This document shows positions 52,519-61,541 of a stretch of DNA of 64,000 nucleotides, piece by piece. Made by a program: the position numbers and the translations under genes. Source of the stretch: Paenibacillus sp. XY044. Lineage in GTDB: Bacteria > Bacillota > Bacilli > Paenibacillales > Paenibacillaceae. Position 1 is the first letter of the stretch. Every line of letters begins with the position of its first letter. Location of the stretch: positions 186,001 through 250,000 of the forward strand of contig NZ_NQMO01000006.1 of NCBI RefSeq assembly GCF_002257645.1. Reading direction: 5' to 3'. The notes beneath the pieces are model-generated. The model was not told the origin of the DNA and made no database searches. It was given only the letters and a program-made list of their open reading frames with translations.

Positions 52519-55500
52519 ATGAAACCTGTCGTTAGAGAACATATACAACAGCTGGACGTGTCGCTGGGAGGCGGTATCGTCAGCGAAAAAATCCGGGTGG
52601 ACACGATTGACAATCCGATTCTGATCATCGGCCTCGGCGGCACCGGCATCGATGCGCTGCTGCGCTTGAAATACCAGATCAACCGGCGCTTTAAGCTGCC
52701 GGAAGATCCGCTCTCCAAGAAAAAAATGGACAAGCCGGACAACGTCGAGTTTTTGGCTTTTGAAACGAACGAGCAGGACCGTAACAAGCGCTACAAAGGC
52801 GTGGGCCTTGATCCGATCAACGAATTCGTGCTGCTGTCGAACGCCGAAATCGGCGGACTGCTGCAGAACCGCAGCATTTTGGAGCCGTACATTACGGACT
52901 GGCTGTCGCCCGAGCTCAGCATCACCGACGGCATGAACGGCGCGGCGGGCGTTCGCCAGGCGGGACGCTTGCTGCTGTTCACGAAGATCAACCAGGTCGT
53001 GCAGGCGATCGACAAGAAGATCAAGACGCTGTCCGTAGGCACCAACAAAAAGCTGATGGTGTTTCTGCTGACCGGCCTCTCCGGCGGTACCGGAAGCGGC
53101 TGCTTCCTGGACATCGCCTATATCGTCCGCGGCATTATCGAGCGCGACCATGGCTCCGCCGGCATCGACCGGGTCAACACGCTCGGTTATCTGTTCACGC
53201 CGGATATTAACCTGGCGAACAAGAGCCTTAGCGAACATACGCGTGAGTACATCAAGAAGAACGGCTACGCGGCCCTCAAAGAGCTCGATTACTGGATGAA
53301 CGTGGATTCTCGCGGAGAGCGGTTCAAACAGCAGTACGGCAACATTTTGACCGTCAACTCGCCGTTGCCGCCGTTTAACCTGTGCCATCTGATTTCGGCG
53401 ACCAACACGGAAGGCAAGCTGCTCGAGAATGCCTACGATTACTGCATGAACGTGACCGCCGAGAACATTACGAACTTCATGGCCAGCGAGGAAAAGCAGT
53501 CCGGCGAAGAGTTTGCCATTCATGATTACATCAGCAACATCCGCACGAACATCGCCCAAATGAACAAGGCGTATCCGGCCAACTACGATTACAACATCAT
53601 CGGCGCCTCGTCGGCCGTGCTTCCGATTGAGGAAATGACGACGTTCCTGGCGTACCGCCTGTTCGGCAAAATGGAAACGATGTTCGAAAAAGCGCCCAGC
53701 CAAGAAGACGTGGAGAAGTTCGCCCACAAGCTCGGCGTCGATCTCGACACGATGGTGAAGACGTTCGAATCGCGCGTGCCGGAGCCGCTGCCCGGCTACC
53801 AGAACAGCGAGCGCCTGAGCTACACGAACGTCGTTAAGAATCAGGTCGTCAACATGGACACCGAGCTGGAGCAAAATTTCCTGGCGCGGGCCCGTGAGGA
53901 ATACATCAAAGCGAAGAAGCAGCTGCCGGGCGAAATCGTGGCGCAGTTCAGCGACCAGATCCGCCGCATGTTCCTGCATCCGCAGCAAGGACCGTTCTAC
54001 GTGTCCCGTCTGATCTACACGGAGAAGGGGTTCAGCCTGCTCAAAATGCTGCTCTCCTACATTGAGGCGCTGCGCGAGAACCTGACCCGCATTCCGCGGG
54101 ATATCGAGGTAGCACGGGAGCAGGCGAACGAGCGTCTGGGCGATGCGAAGAGCGCTTTCGTATCCAAGGACAAGAAGAAAAACTTCTACATCGAGGCCAA
54201 GATCAACGAATACTGGCTGATGGCGGATGTGGAGCGCACCGAGCAAATGATCGAGTTCTACGAAGATCTGTACGATCTGCTGAACAAGGAAAACAACCGC
54301 ATTTATAACGTATATACCGAAATTTTGAACGCGCTGAACTCCATTTTCGCCAAAAACGGAGACATCCTCTTGAACGGGGAGGAGCAGCAGGATCACAAGG
54401 GCAACAAAACCTACTACTGGAATCTGGTCAGCGTGCCCGATATCTCGAAGGTCATTAACCGCATGATGGAGCAGAAGGATGTCGACGACCTGATCCGCGA
54501 CTTTGCGCAGGAGTTGCTAGACCATTCAGGCCGCTGGATCCGCGAGCAGGAGATCGACGTGGTCAGTTCCATTTCGGAATTTCTGACCGACAAGTTCGGC
54601 GACCTCATTACCCGCTCGATGGAAGACTTCCTGATTATGAAGTTCGGCCAGGAGGAGTCGATCGAGAAGTTTGTGGAGCGGAACATCGCCAGCAAGCTGG
54701 ACGAAGAGGCCGTGCCGGTCTTCCACTTAAGCAACAGCGCAGGCAATCTGTACTTCCCGTCGTGGGGCTTTGTCTCCGTGCCGGTGCAGGCGCCGAGTAT
54801 CCTGAAGGGGATCCGCAATTACCAGAACAACTCGGTGGGCAAATCGCATTTTACTGTTAAAGAGAGCGAAGTGAAGAACCGGATCTTCTGGCTGAACACG
54901 AAAAACGGCGTGCCGCTGTTCGTTTATACGCCGCTTAAGGTGTACGAGGAGAGCTACGAACGCACGATTCTGGACAAAGAAGGCATCGGCCGCCACCTGG
55001 TGCAGACCGACCGCGTGAACTGGACGTACCTGCCTTCGCCGATTCCGGAAAAATCGTGGGGCGAGACCTACGTGAACCCGCGGGTACAGAGCTACAACGC
55101 CCGTGTCCGCACCGAGTTCGACCAGGCGCTTCAGCTGAAGGTGGTTCAGTTGAAGAATGACGACCAGAACACCAGCAACCGCTACACGGTGGTGTTTACG
55201 AAGCCGTTTGAAGCAGAGTCTGCGCTGCGCGCGTACGACATGCAGCTGAATGCTGCCAAGCCGAACCTGGGCGAAGTAAAACGGGCGCTGACCGAGCTGA
55301 AGCATTACTTGAGTGAGGGGCTGGAGCGGGAAGGATCGAAGGATATTTTTGGCTCGATCAATGAGGATCTGGCCAAGGAAAACCTGATCCGTTCGCCGGA
55401 GCTCATTACCCGGGTGCGGGCTGAATTGGCCAAGTATACTGCCATCGCCGCCAAGGCTGCCGAACTGGAGGATATCATCAGCCAGCATCAGGATGAAGAG

Positions 55501-55908
55501 AAATGGCTGGACCAGTTTATCGAAGCGATGTACACCGGCACGATCTGCAAGAAGGGCGCCCTGTACGTCTACGACCGCGATCCGGAAGAAGAGGCGTGGC
55601 AGCCGTTTGCCAATCTGCTGAAAAGCGTCAATTACGTCGAATACGAAGTGTTCAAGCATTTCCGCGGGCTGGATGAGAAGAGCCGCAGCACCCTGCTGCG
55701 CAAATCGTCCCGCCGGGATGCCGAGCTGACCGCTTCGGAGGATATCACCCCGCTGCTCACCAAGCTGGAGGAGCTGTCGGCGACCTTCCTGGAAGCCCGC
55801 GACCGTCTCGAATACGAGAAGGTTGAGCTGGCGGACGGAGAAGACCGCTACCAGTTCTACAGACAGATTTCTTCCAAGCTGAACGATATCCGCAGAAGGC
55901 TGAAGTAA
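52519..55908 (+). CDS. Large tubulin/FtsZ-like GTPase
   Basis: The 1129-residue cytosolic protein begins like a tubulin-like (Tubulin_2) family member. NPILIIGLGGTGIDALLRLK (residues 32-51) is the first nucleotide-binding loop. The tubulin signature appears as GLSGGTGSGCFLDIAYIV (GGTGSG at 189-194), equivalent to GGGTGTG of FtsZ. Between them is AAGVRQAGRLLLF. About 650 further residues, largely helical with charged coiled-coil stretches, follow the GTPase core, which makes it much longer than FtsZ or tubulin. It could form GTP-dependent filaments or a regulated switch. It is preceded by AGGAGGGG, 42 bases after the vWA gene, and followed after three bases by the 828-residue partner, so they are certainly one operon. 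Confidence 0.85.
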   Translation: MKPVVREHIQQLDVSLGGGIVSEKIRVDTIDNPILIIGLGGTGIDALLRLKYQINRRFKLPEDPLSKKKMDKPDNVEFLAFETNEQDRNKRYKGVGLDPINEFVLLSNAEIGGLLQNRSILEPYITDWLSPELSITDGMNGAAGVRQAGRLLLFTKINQVVQAIDKKIKTLSVGTNKKLMVFLLTGLSGGTGSGCFLDIAYIVRGIIERDHGSAGIDRVNTLGYLFTPDINLANKSLSEHTREYIKKNGYAALKELDYWMNVDSRGERFKQQYGNILTVNSPLPPFNLCHLISATNTEGKLLENAYDYCMNVTAENITNFMASEEKQSGEEFAIHDYISNIRTNIAQMNKAYPANYDYNIIGASSAVLPIEEMTTFLAYRLFGKMETMFEKAPSQEDVEKFAHKLGVDLDTMVKTFESRVPEPLPGYQNSERLSYTNVVKNQVVNMDTELEQNFLARAREEYIKAKKQLPGEIVAQFSDQIRRMFLHPQQGPFYVSRLIYTEKGFSLLKMLLSYIEALRENLTRIPRDIEVAREQANERLGDAKSAFVSKDKKKNFYIEAKINEYWLMADVERTEQMIEFYEDLYDLLNKENNRIYNVYTEILNALNSIFAKNGDILLNGEEQQDHKGNKTYYWNLVSVPDISKVINRMMEQKDVDDLIRDFAQELLDHSGRWIREQEIDVVSSISEFLTDKFGDLITRSMEDFLIMKFGQEESIEKFVERNIASKLDEEAVPVFHLSNSAGNLYFPSWGFVSVPVQAPSILKGIRNYQNNSVGKSHFTVKESEVKNRIFWLNTKNGVPLFVYTPLKVYEESYERTILDKEGIGRHLVQTDRVNWTYLPSPIPEKSWGETYVNPRVQSYNARVRTEFDQALQLKVVQLKNDDQNTSNRYTVVFTKPFEAESALRAYDMQLNAAKPNLGEVKRALTELKHYLSEGLEREGSKDIFGSINEDLAKENLIRSPELITRVRAELAKYTAIAAKAAELEDIISQHQDEEKWLDQFIEAMYTGTICKKGALYVYDRDPEEEAWQPFANLLKSVNYVEYEVFKHFRGLDEKSRSTLLRKSSRRDAELTASEDITPLLTKLEELSATFLEARDRLEYEKVELADGEDRYQFYRQISSKLNDIRRRLK

Positions 55909-55911
55909 GCG

Positions 55912-58398
55912 ATGAACGGCATTTTAGAGCGGTTTGCATCCAGCTATGCCGCGGCCCAGGAGAGCCTGACGGGTAAGGGAGACGACCAGAGCAGCATCCA
56001 TTACCCGGCGGTGCTTCTGTTTATCGGCGATAAGACAGCGGACGCCATCGGCCCGATCATGAAGATCCACCGGCAAAAGTGGGATAACAGCGCCGGAGTG
56101 ACGTATTTTCATGTTGGCACGGCGTCCGGCAAGAACCAGGGTGCTATCGCTTCAGGCGAAACCCTCGGCACTTCGGTGTCCATGGCCGATAGGGGCCATC
56201 ATGAGGACGGACGGTTCGAGGCCCCAGGGTACGGATTCGGCGAAATGCGTTCCGAAGACGGCGGCTCCTTGTTGAGCCGGTTTCTGTTGGACGATTCCGC
56301 TGTGCCGAATGACCCCAAAACGATACGCAAAGAGCTGTACCGGGCGTTCTACCGGAACGAAAGGCAGCTGTTTGAGCTGAATAAGGCGATCCGCCGGCTC
56401 AGCCATCATATTGCGGATTACGGCCGGATGTATTCCTCGTTCGACCGGATTCATCTCTCTGTCATTACGCGGGTCGACGACCCGCTTAATGTGTTCATAC
56501 CGGAAATTTCGCTGCTGGCCCAATCGATATTCAGCCAGTCGTTCAAGTCGGTTCAGATGGACCTGTACGCGCTGATCAGCGAACGGGAGCAGCTGGAGTC
56601 GTTCGGATACGCCAGTTCCGCAGGAGTTTCCTTTCTGCGGGAGCTGGACATGATGCAGCGCCCGGAGTACGCGTTCTCCGCACCGCTGCATGTGACGGAG
56701 GACGGACTGTCCATTCCGGTAACGCACCCGGCTTCACCGCTGTTCGATCTGGTGTACGTGCTGTCGGACAAAAACGAGCGCGGCATCGCCGATCCGGGCG
56801 GCATGCAGGACAACTATGAGATCATCTGCCACCTCGGCCTGCTGAAGAACCGCAAGCAGAAGGAACATCAGGTCGACGGACAGGCGGGGAGTTATAACAA
56901 CACCTCTTTTAAAAACAACATCATGACCGAGTCCGGCCGGCAGGGTTATATCTCCGCCGGTTTCTCCCGGGTCAAGCGGCCGAACCAGCCGATCGCGCTG
57001 ACGGTGCTGTACCATTTCTACAGCCAGCTGCTGCTGCGGATGAAGGCCGGCAGAGAGCTCGGCATCAAGGAACGCCTGGCGTTCTTCGGGCTGGATTCAG
57101 CGGCGGTTTCGTCGCGCGCGGACCATTTGGTGCCGGACGGAAGCCGGATCGAGGAGATGAACGGCATGATGACCCGGCCGGTCGGCTTCGCTTCGCTGAA
57201 ACGCATGTCCGTGCGCGAAGCGGAGGAGGCGCTGTTCGGAGACGGATGCCGGCGGTATTTCCAGGCCAACTACGAGCAGGAGACGAGCGAAGCGCTGGGC
57301 CGCCTGGACGGGGCGGAAGAGCTGGATTCCATCATCCGGCAGCGGATGTCGGAGCATCCGGAGATCAGCGTTTTCCACATTGCGGCATGGACCGGCGAGA
57401 AAGACGGAGCCGGCGGCGTGCTGGAGGCACTGCGGGGGCGGATACGCGATATGGGCAGCCAGCTGGAGGCTGATCGGGCCGAGCTCGACGGGTATTACGG
57501 GGAGCTGGTGGAGAACCTGTCTTTTCCGAAACGGCCGCTGATGGACAAGCATAATGTACGGAACTTTATCCGCTATTTTTTGGAGACCATCTACCAGCGC
57601 AAGCTGGAATTGCTTCTCCTGGAGACCGAGCTGAAGCTATACCGCCGTTACGAGGCGGAGCTGGAGCGTCTGCACGGCCACTACAAACGGCAGGCGCAGC
57701 GTCTGGAGCAGCTGGAGGGCGAGCTGCATGCCTCCGCGCAGCAAAGCATTCGGGCTGCCGATGATTATATCGGGCAGAACATTATGGAGTACTACGGACT
57801 CGTGACGGAAGACATTATGCGCGACCTGGAGGCGAAGAGGGGGCCGTATATCTTTTTCGAGGACCGTTATGTCGGGAACCTGTCGGCTCTGTCCGCTGCA
57901 GGGACTGACAGACTGCTGGAGAGGCTCATTGCTGTCGTGGAGCGCGATTTGCTGACGGCGGAGCCTTTTGATCAGACCTTTGAGGATGAACTTTTGCGCC
58001 GGGCCAACGTAACGATCGATTACAGCAACAAGCAGGTGCTGTCGAAGGAAGACCTGTTCAAGATGCTGTACCGGACCCTTGAGGAGCATGCGGTGATTAA
58101 CGTGCGGCTGTTTGATTATACGCAGGAACACCGCTATGAGGAAAAATATTTCTTCGGCGACGCCCGCAGCGAATTCATCCGGTATGCCCTCGCGGCAGAC
58201 GAGACTTCACGGATCTACAAGCTGGGGGTCGTGCACGAGAAGCGCAGCAGCGGCGTCGAGAAGCTGAACCTGATGGGCGGATTCCATCTGGAGGACTTGA
58301 TGTACTACCGCAACGGCAAAGCCTATTATGAGACGTACGTCCAGAACGGCTACGAATTTCACGGCGTGGACCCCGGGCAGCTGCCGGAGCTGCGGTAA
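55912..58398 (+). CDS. 828-residue partner protein, possibly a degenerate tubulin-like homologue
   Basis: The ATG lies three bases after the stop of the tubulin-like gene. The N-terminus HYPAVLLFIGDKTADAIGPIMK (residues 30-51) has the same beta-loop-helix pattern and spacing as NPILIIGLGGTGIDALLRLK of the preceding protein, but without the GGTG loop, and no GGTGSG signature follows. Residues 155-215 (FDRIHLSVITRVDDPLNVFIPEISLLAQSIF) also look like a Rossmann-type strand and helix. About 530-640 is coiled coil (KLELLLLETELKLYRRYEAELERLHGHYKRQAQRLEQLEGEL). It has no signal peptide or membrane helix. I infer a non-catalytic partner of the tubulin-like protein; no family name can be given. Confidence 0.6.
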   Translation: MNGILERFASSYAAAQESLTGKGDDQSSIHYPAVLLFIGDKTADAIGPIMKIHRQKWDNSAGVTYFHVGTASGKNQGAIASGETLGTSVSMADRGHHEDGRFEAPGYGFGEMRSEDGGSLLSRFLLDDSAVPNDPKTIRKELYRAFYRNERQLFELNKAIRRLSHHIADYGRMYSSFDRIHLSVITRVDDPLNVFIPEISLLAQSIFSQSFKSVQMDLYALISEREQLESFGYASSAGVSFLRELDMMQRPEYAFSAPLHVTEDGLSIPVTHPASPLFDLVYVLSDKNERGIADPGGMQDNYEIICHLGLLKNRKQKEHQVDGQAGSYNNTSFKNNIMTESGRQGYISAGFSRVKRPNQPIALTVLYHFYSQLLLRMKAGRELGIKERLAFFGLDSAAVSSRADHLVPDGSRIEEMNGMMTRPVGFASLKRMSVREAEEALFGDGCRRYFQANYEQETSEALGRLDGAEELDSIIRQRMSEHPEISVFHIAAWTGEKDGAGGVLEALRGRIRDMGSQLEADRAELDGYYGELVENLSFPKRPLMDKHNVRNFIRYFLETIYQRKLELLLLETELKLYRRYEAELERLHGHYKRQAQRLEQLEGELHASAQQSIRAADDYIGQNIMEYYGLVTEDIMRDLEAKRGPYIFFEDRYVGNLSALSAAGTDRLLERLIAVVERDLLTAEPFDQTFEDELLRRANVTIDYSNKQVLSKEDLFKMLYRTLEEHAVINVRLFDYTQEHRYEEKYFFGDARSEFIRYALAADETSRIYKLGVVHEKRSSGVEKLNLMGGFHLEDLMYYRNGKAYYETYVQNGYEFHGVDPGQLPELR

Positions 58399-58435
58399 GG
58401 GCCCGGGCGCCACTTAAGAAAGGAAGCATGGTATC

Positions 58436-59716
58436 ATGCAGCGTAAAATCAATTTGCTTCTGCTGCTCCTCAGCCTGATCGGCGGCGCGGCCGGCTACGT
58501 GATCGGAGAGGTCGTGCTGCACGTGTGGGGCAGCGATCTTCCGCGAATCGTGGCCATTGGAATATATTTGGGGATTCTGGCTCTCTGCATCGGCACAGGC
58601 TGCCTGATCGCGGAGATGATGTCACCGCGCCTGAACGGACCGTCCTGGAGGCAGCGGTATTTGGGGACTTCCTGGAAATTGCTCGTGCCGGCCACGTTGG
58701 TGCTGGTCTTCGTGCTGGGTCTGATTTTGGAGTTCGTCTACGAAATCAATCCCGGACATGCCAAGCCCGTCAAGGACATTGCCCTGGTCATCGACAACTC
58801 TGGAAGCATGGGGCAGACCGATCCGGACAATGACCGCTACACCGCGGCCAAAAGCCTGATCAACCGGATGGACAGCGACAACCGGGTGGCGGTGATGGTC
58901 TTTAATGACCAGACTACCCTGCTGCAGCCGTTCATGAAGGTCAAAAATAAGGACGCCAAGAGTAAGGTCATCTCCGAAATTGACGGGCTTGAAGCAACCG
59001 ACGGGGGAACGAACATCAGCCTGGCGCTGGCGGATACGATGAAGCATATCGAGGAGACGAACGACGCCAGCCGGAACACGATGGTCATTCTGCTGTCGGA
59101 CGGCATTAGCGATGTCGACCTGAACAGTGCCCTAGCAGCGTACAAGCAGCGCCATATCGCCGTCAACACGATCGGGCTCAGCCTGGTTCAGGCGGATGGA
59201 GCACAGCTGCTGCAGGACATTGCCCGGGAGACGGGCGGGCAGTATTACGACGTGACCAATGCGGGCGACCTGTCGCTGGTTTTCCAGCAAATCTATGAAG
59301 ACGTGGGCGATCGGACGCTTCTGACCGAACGGACCGGCCCGACGCAGGACAGCGTCTATTACCGGGCGCTGCACATTGCCTTCATCGCCATTATCGGCGG
59401 GGCGATCGGCCTGTCCCTCGGCCTTGTTTTCGACAACCGGTATCTGGCCCGCAGCTTTGGCATTGGCGGCGTGGTGTCCGGTTTGATCGCCGGAGCTGTG
59501 CTTGAATTCGGCCTGTCGGGCCACACCGTTGGGGACGAAATGGTTCGCCTGCTGTCATGCCTGATTCTGGCCGGCGTGCTGGCTCTGTTCACCGGCGTCA
59601 TTCCGGTGAAGGAGAACGGCAAACTGGCGACCGGTCTTCAGCGTCCGGGACAGGCCGGGCGGACGCAGTCCGGCTTCGACCGGCGCCAGAAAGACAACAC
59701 GAGCAGAGGATTCTAA
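58436..59716 (+). CDS. Polytopic membrane vWA domain protein
   Basis: This 426-residue protein has three N-terminal helices (about 6-26, 38-60, 82-103), a vWA domain (about 113-300) and three C-terminal helices (about 310-392). The metal site is complete: DNSGS at 120-124, a threonine in TDGGTNIS and LLSDGISD. Positive residues (RQR, RRQK) mark the cytosolic sides and place the vWA domain outside. It resembles BatA/BatB-like membrane vWA proteins in layout, but no MoxR AAA+ gene is next to it. AAAGGAAG precedes the ATG. It is the fourth gene of the plus-strand unit and a second extracellular vWA module. Confidence 0.82.
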   Translation: MQRKINLLLLLLSLIGGAAGYVIGEVVLHVWGSDLPRIVAIGIYLGILALCIGTGCLIAEMMSPRLNGPSWRQRYLGTSWKLLVPATLVLVFVLGLILEFVYEINPGHAKPVKDIALVIDNSGSMGQTDPDNDRYTAAKSLINRMDSDNRVAVMVFNDQTTLLQPFMKVKNKDAKSKVISEIDGLEATDGGTNISLALADTMKHIEETNDASRNTMVILLSDGISDVDLNSALAAYKQRHIAVNTIGLSLVQADGAQLLQDIARETGGQYYDVTNAGDLSLVFQQIYEDVGDRTLLTERTGPTQDSVYYRALHIAFIAIIGGAIGLSLGLVFDNRYLARSFGIGGVVSGLIAGAVLEFGLSGHTVGDEMVRLLSCLILAGVLALFTGVIPVKENGKLATGLQRPGQAGRTQSGFDRRQKDNTSRGF

Positions 59717-59735
59717 GCAAGGAGGCGTATGACTT

Positions 59736-60398
59736 ATGCGGTTTATCGATGCCCAGCCGGGCGACCCGGTCATCCGCGGCTTGTCCCACCAGCTGGACGA
59801 GGACCGCTGTACCCTCCGCTGGCAGTGGCCGGAGGGGATTCAAGCCGTGTATATCGGCAGAGCCTTTGACATTCTTGCGGAGGATGCGGGGGAGGGCGGG
59901 GTTTCGGTTCCGTCCGACCCGCCTTCCGGTAAGCTTAGGCTGTATACCCGAAACGAATACAAAGCGAACAACGGTTACCACGACCGGATCGAGGGCGTCG
60001 GGCGCGTCGTCTACACCGTCTACGCATCGGTAACGGAGCAAGGTGAGGCCGTACTGTTCCGCCAGCCTGACGGGGCCAATCGCGCCGTCTTCAGCACAGG
60101 CAAAGCCCGCGTGACCGTCTCCATCCGCGAGAAGGGCGGATGGCTGCAGAAGTTCAAAACCGTGGAAATCCGGGTGACGACCGAGGTTCCGATCCCTAAG
60201 GAAGCGCTCTGCTACGTCAAAAAGCAGGGAAGCTCCCCCGCCCACAAGGAAGACGGAACGGTGTATCCGTTCGTCATGGACTTCGCGGCGGGCAAAAACG
60301 TGCTGCCCGTCATCGAGGTGGGCAAAAACGACTACGTACGCCTGTTTTTTACGGACGGGGAGAAGTACGGGCAGCTGTACGAGTTACGCTCCATATAG
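59736..60398 (+). CDS. Beta-rich 220-residue protein of the NTPase locus
   Basis: A soluble protein with alternating strands and no membrane segment or signal peptide; it is not related to any family I recognise. Visible features are a start MRFIDAQPGDPVIRGLSHQLDEDRCTLRWQWPEG that looks like a fibronectin/Ig-type first strand pair, and a second domain (about 120-220) with VTVSIREKGGWLQKFKTVEIRVTTEVPIPKEALCYVKK. The ATG at 59736 follows AAGGAGG, 19 bases after the second vWA gene, so it belongs to the same unit, of which it is the last member. A perfect 16-base inverted repeat follows 30 bases later. Confidence 0.65.
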   Translation: MRFIDAQPGDPVIRGLSHQLDEDRCTLRWQWPEGIQAVYIGRAFDILAEDAGEGGVSVPSDPPSGKLRLYTRNEYKANNGYHDRIEGVGRVVYTVYASVTEQGEAVLFRQPDGANRAVFSTGKARVTVSIREKGGWLQKFKTVEIRVTTEVPIPKEALCYVKKQGSSPAHKEDGTVYPFVMDFAAGKNVLPVIEVGKNDYVRLFFTDGEKYGQLYELRSI

Positions 60399-60428
60399 GT
60401 CGCTCCATATATGCCCCTGCGGCTTCTC

Positions 60429-60478
60429 TTGAAATCGTGTTATTTGGATGAGATTAGAAGGGAATAACACGATTTCAA
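60429..60478 (+). terminator. Perfect 16-bp inverted repeat after the plus-strand unit
   Basis: TTGAAATCGTGTTATT and AATAACACGATTTCAA are perfect reverse complements around an 18-base loop, 30 bases after the last gene of the unit. There is no T-run, so it may stabilise the 3' end or terminate only partly; a mobile-element end is an alternative. Confidence 0.5.
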
Positions 60479-60529
60479 AGGAAGCACGTAAACTCTCCGG
60501 TCCATATATTCCGCTTGGCAGGGGGCAAT

Positions 60530-60745
60530 TTGTGGGTAGACTCAGGATGCTCCATATCGACATGGCGGGAGGCGCTTGTGGGCGGACTCGGGGTGCTCTA
60601 TGTTCGCTTGGCTGGGAGAATTGTGGGCAGATTCAAGGTGCTTCATATCCCGCTTGGCAAGGGGGCTTGTGGGCGGACTCAGGGCGCTCTATGCTCGCTT
60701 GGCAGGAGGAAGCTGTGAGCAGACTCAGAGGAGCGGGCGGAAGCT
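60530..60745 (+). repeat. 46-bp tandem repeat, about five copies
   Basis: Units start TTGTGGG at 60530, 60576, 60621, 60667 and (degenerate) 60713, with periods of 46, 45, 46 and 46. The consensus is roughly TTGTGGGCGGACTC, AGGGTGCTCTAT and CGCTTGGCAGGGGG. A partial copy precedes at 60500-60527. A period not divisible by three and one-base slippage argue against coding use. Confidence 0.85.
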
Positions 60746-61349
60746 GATTAGCTCGAAGATGGCAGGTGTGAGCCGCCTCGGGGTTCTGGGGCAGGCCATG
60801 CCGGCTGCTTGTGGGTAGGGAATGTACGATAAAATACAGAGATTAAACATATGAACTATTAAACTAGTGAAATTAAGGGTTAGAGTGAACGGAACTAGAT
60901 TCAAGGGCGGATTGCTTGCTTTAAGAGACGAATTACAGGACTAAACGTTCGCAAGCTTGCGGAATCGACCTGTAAAGTTGCAGAATGGAGTTTGAAGGTT
61001 CGCGGTAGAGTTAAACGTTAGATCTGCAGAACAAATAGATTAGCAGAACGAGAAGATGACCAGAACGAATAGATTAGCAGGACGTATACATTAAGAGAGC
61101 AGAGCTTTGAGAGAAGTGCTTGGAGTTTGAAGAGCGTAAAGCATTAAAGCTTAAAGATTATAGCTTGGAACTTAGAACTTGATGATCAGAGATTAGAATG
61201 ATGATCAGAGATTAGAATTTGGAGCCTAGGGAAGATCATAGCGTTAAGGGCAGGCTGAGCTGAATGCCGAGCTAACAGAACTCCCTAAGGCTTATGCAGC
61301 GCGAGGGTCTGGAGAAGAAGGACTGCTTGAGATGACCCAGCGGAGAGGA

Positions 61350-61462
61350 CGGAATCATTCTGGAGAAGCGGCAGCGGTCGCCTTTGCCTCGGAATTTCAA
61401 CCTTTAACAGGGTTAATCAAATCAGGAAATTTGGAGGCAACAGCGATCGGAAGAATGATCCG
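61350..61462. repeat. Long imperfect inverted repeat
   Basis: The left arm (61350-61398) carries CGGAATCATTCT, GGTCGC, TTGCCTC and AATTTC. The right arm (61426-61462) carries their complements GAAATTT, GAGGCAA, GCGATC and AGAATGATCCG in reverse order. The left arm has about 12 extra bases. The 27-base loop includes TTAAC-AGG-GTTAA. It could fold into a long RNA hairpin or be a relic of a small mobile repeat family. Confidence 0.6.
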
Positions 61463-61510
61463 GCATCGGAGCGGGCTTTAGCTTCCATGCCACGGCTCGA
61501 AGAAGTCCTT

Positions 61511-61537
61511 CTCGATGTTTTGCTTTCGCAAAACGAG
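61511..61537 (+). other. Short perfect hairpin before the tandem array
   Basis: GTTTTGC-TTTC-GCAAAAC is a seven-base-pair hairpin with a four-base loop, framed by CTCG and GAG. Confidence 0.4.
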
Positions 61538-61541
61538 AGAT

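Noticed and set aside
52000..54396. 798-residue open frame antisense to the tubulin-like gene
   Set aside because: It has shadow composition (many H, R, Q, V), spans the junction of two well-supported genes and has no ribosome site or family motif.
60448..60747. 99-residue open frame in the 46-bp repeat region
   Set aside because: Repeat periods of 45 and 46 shift the frame in every copy, so the peptide is not repetitive; three overlapping frames are equally open.
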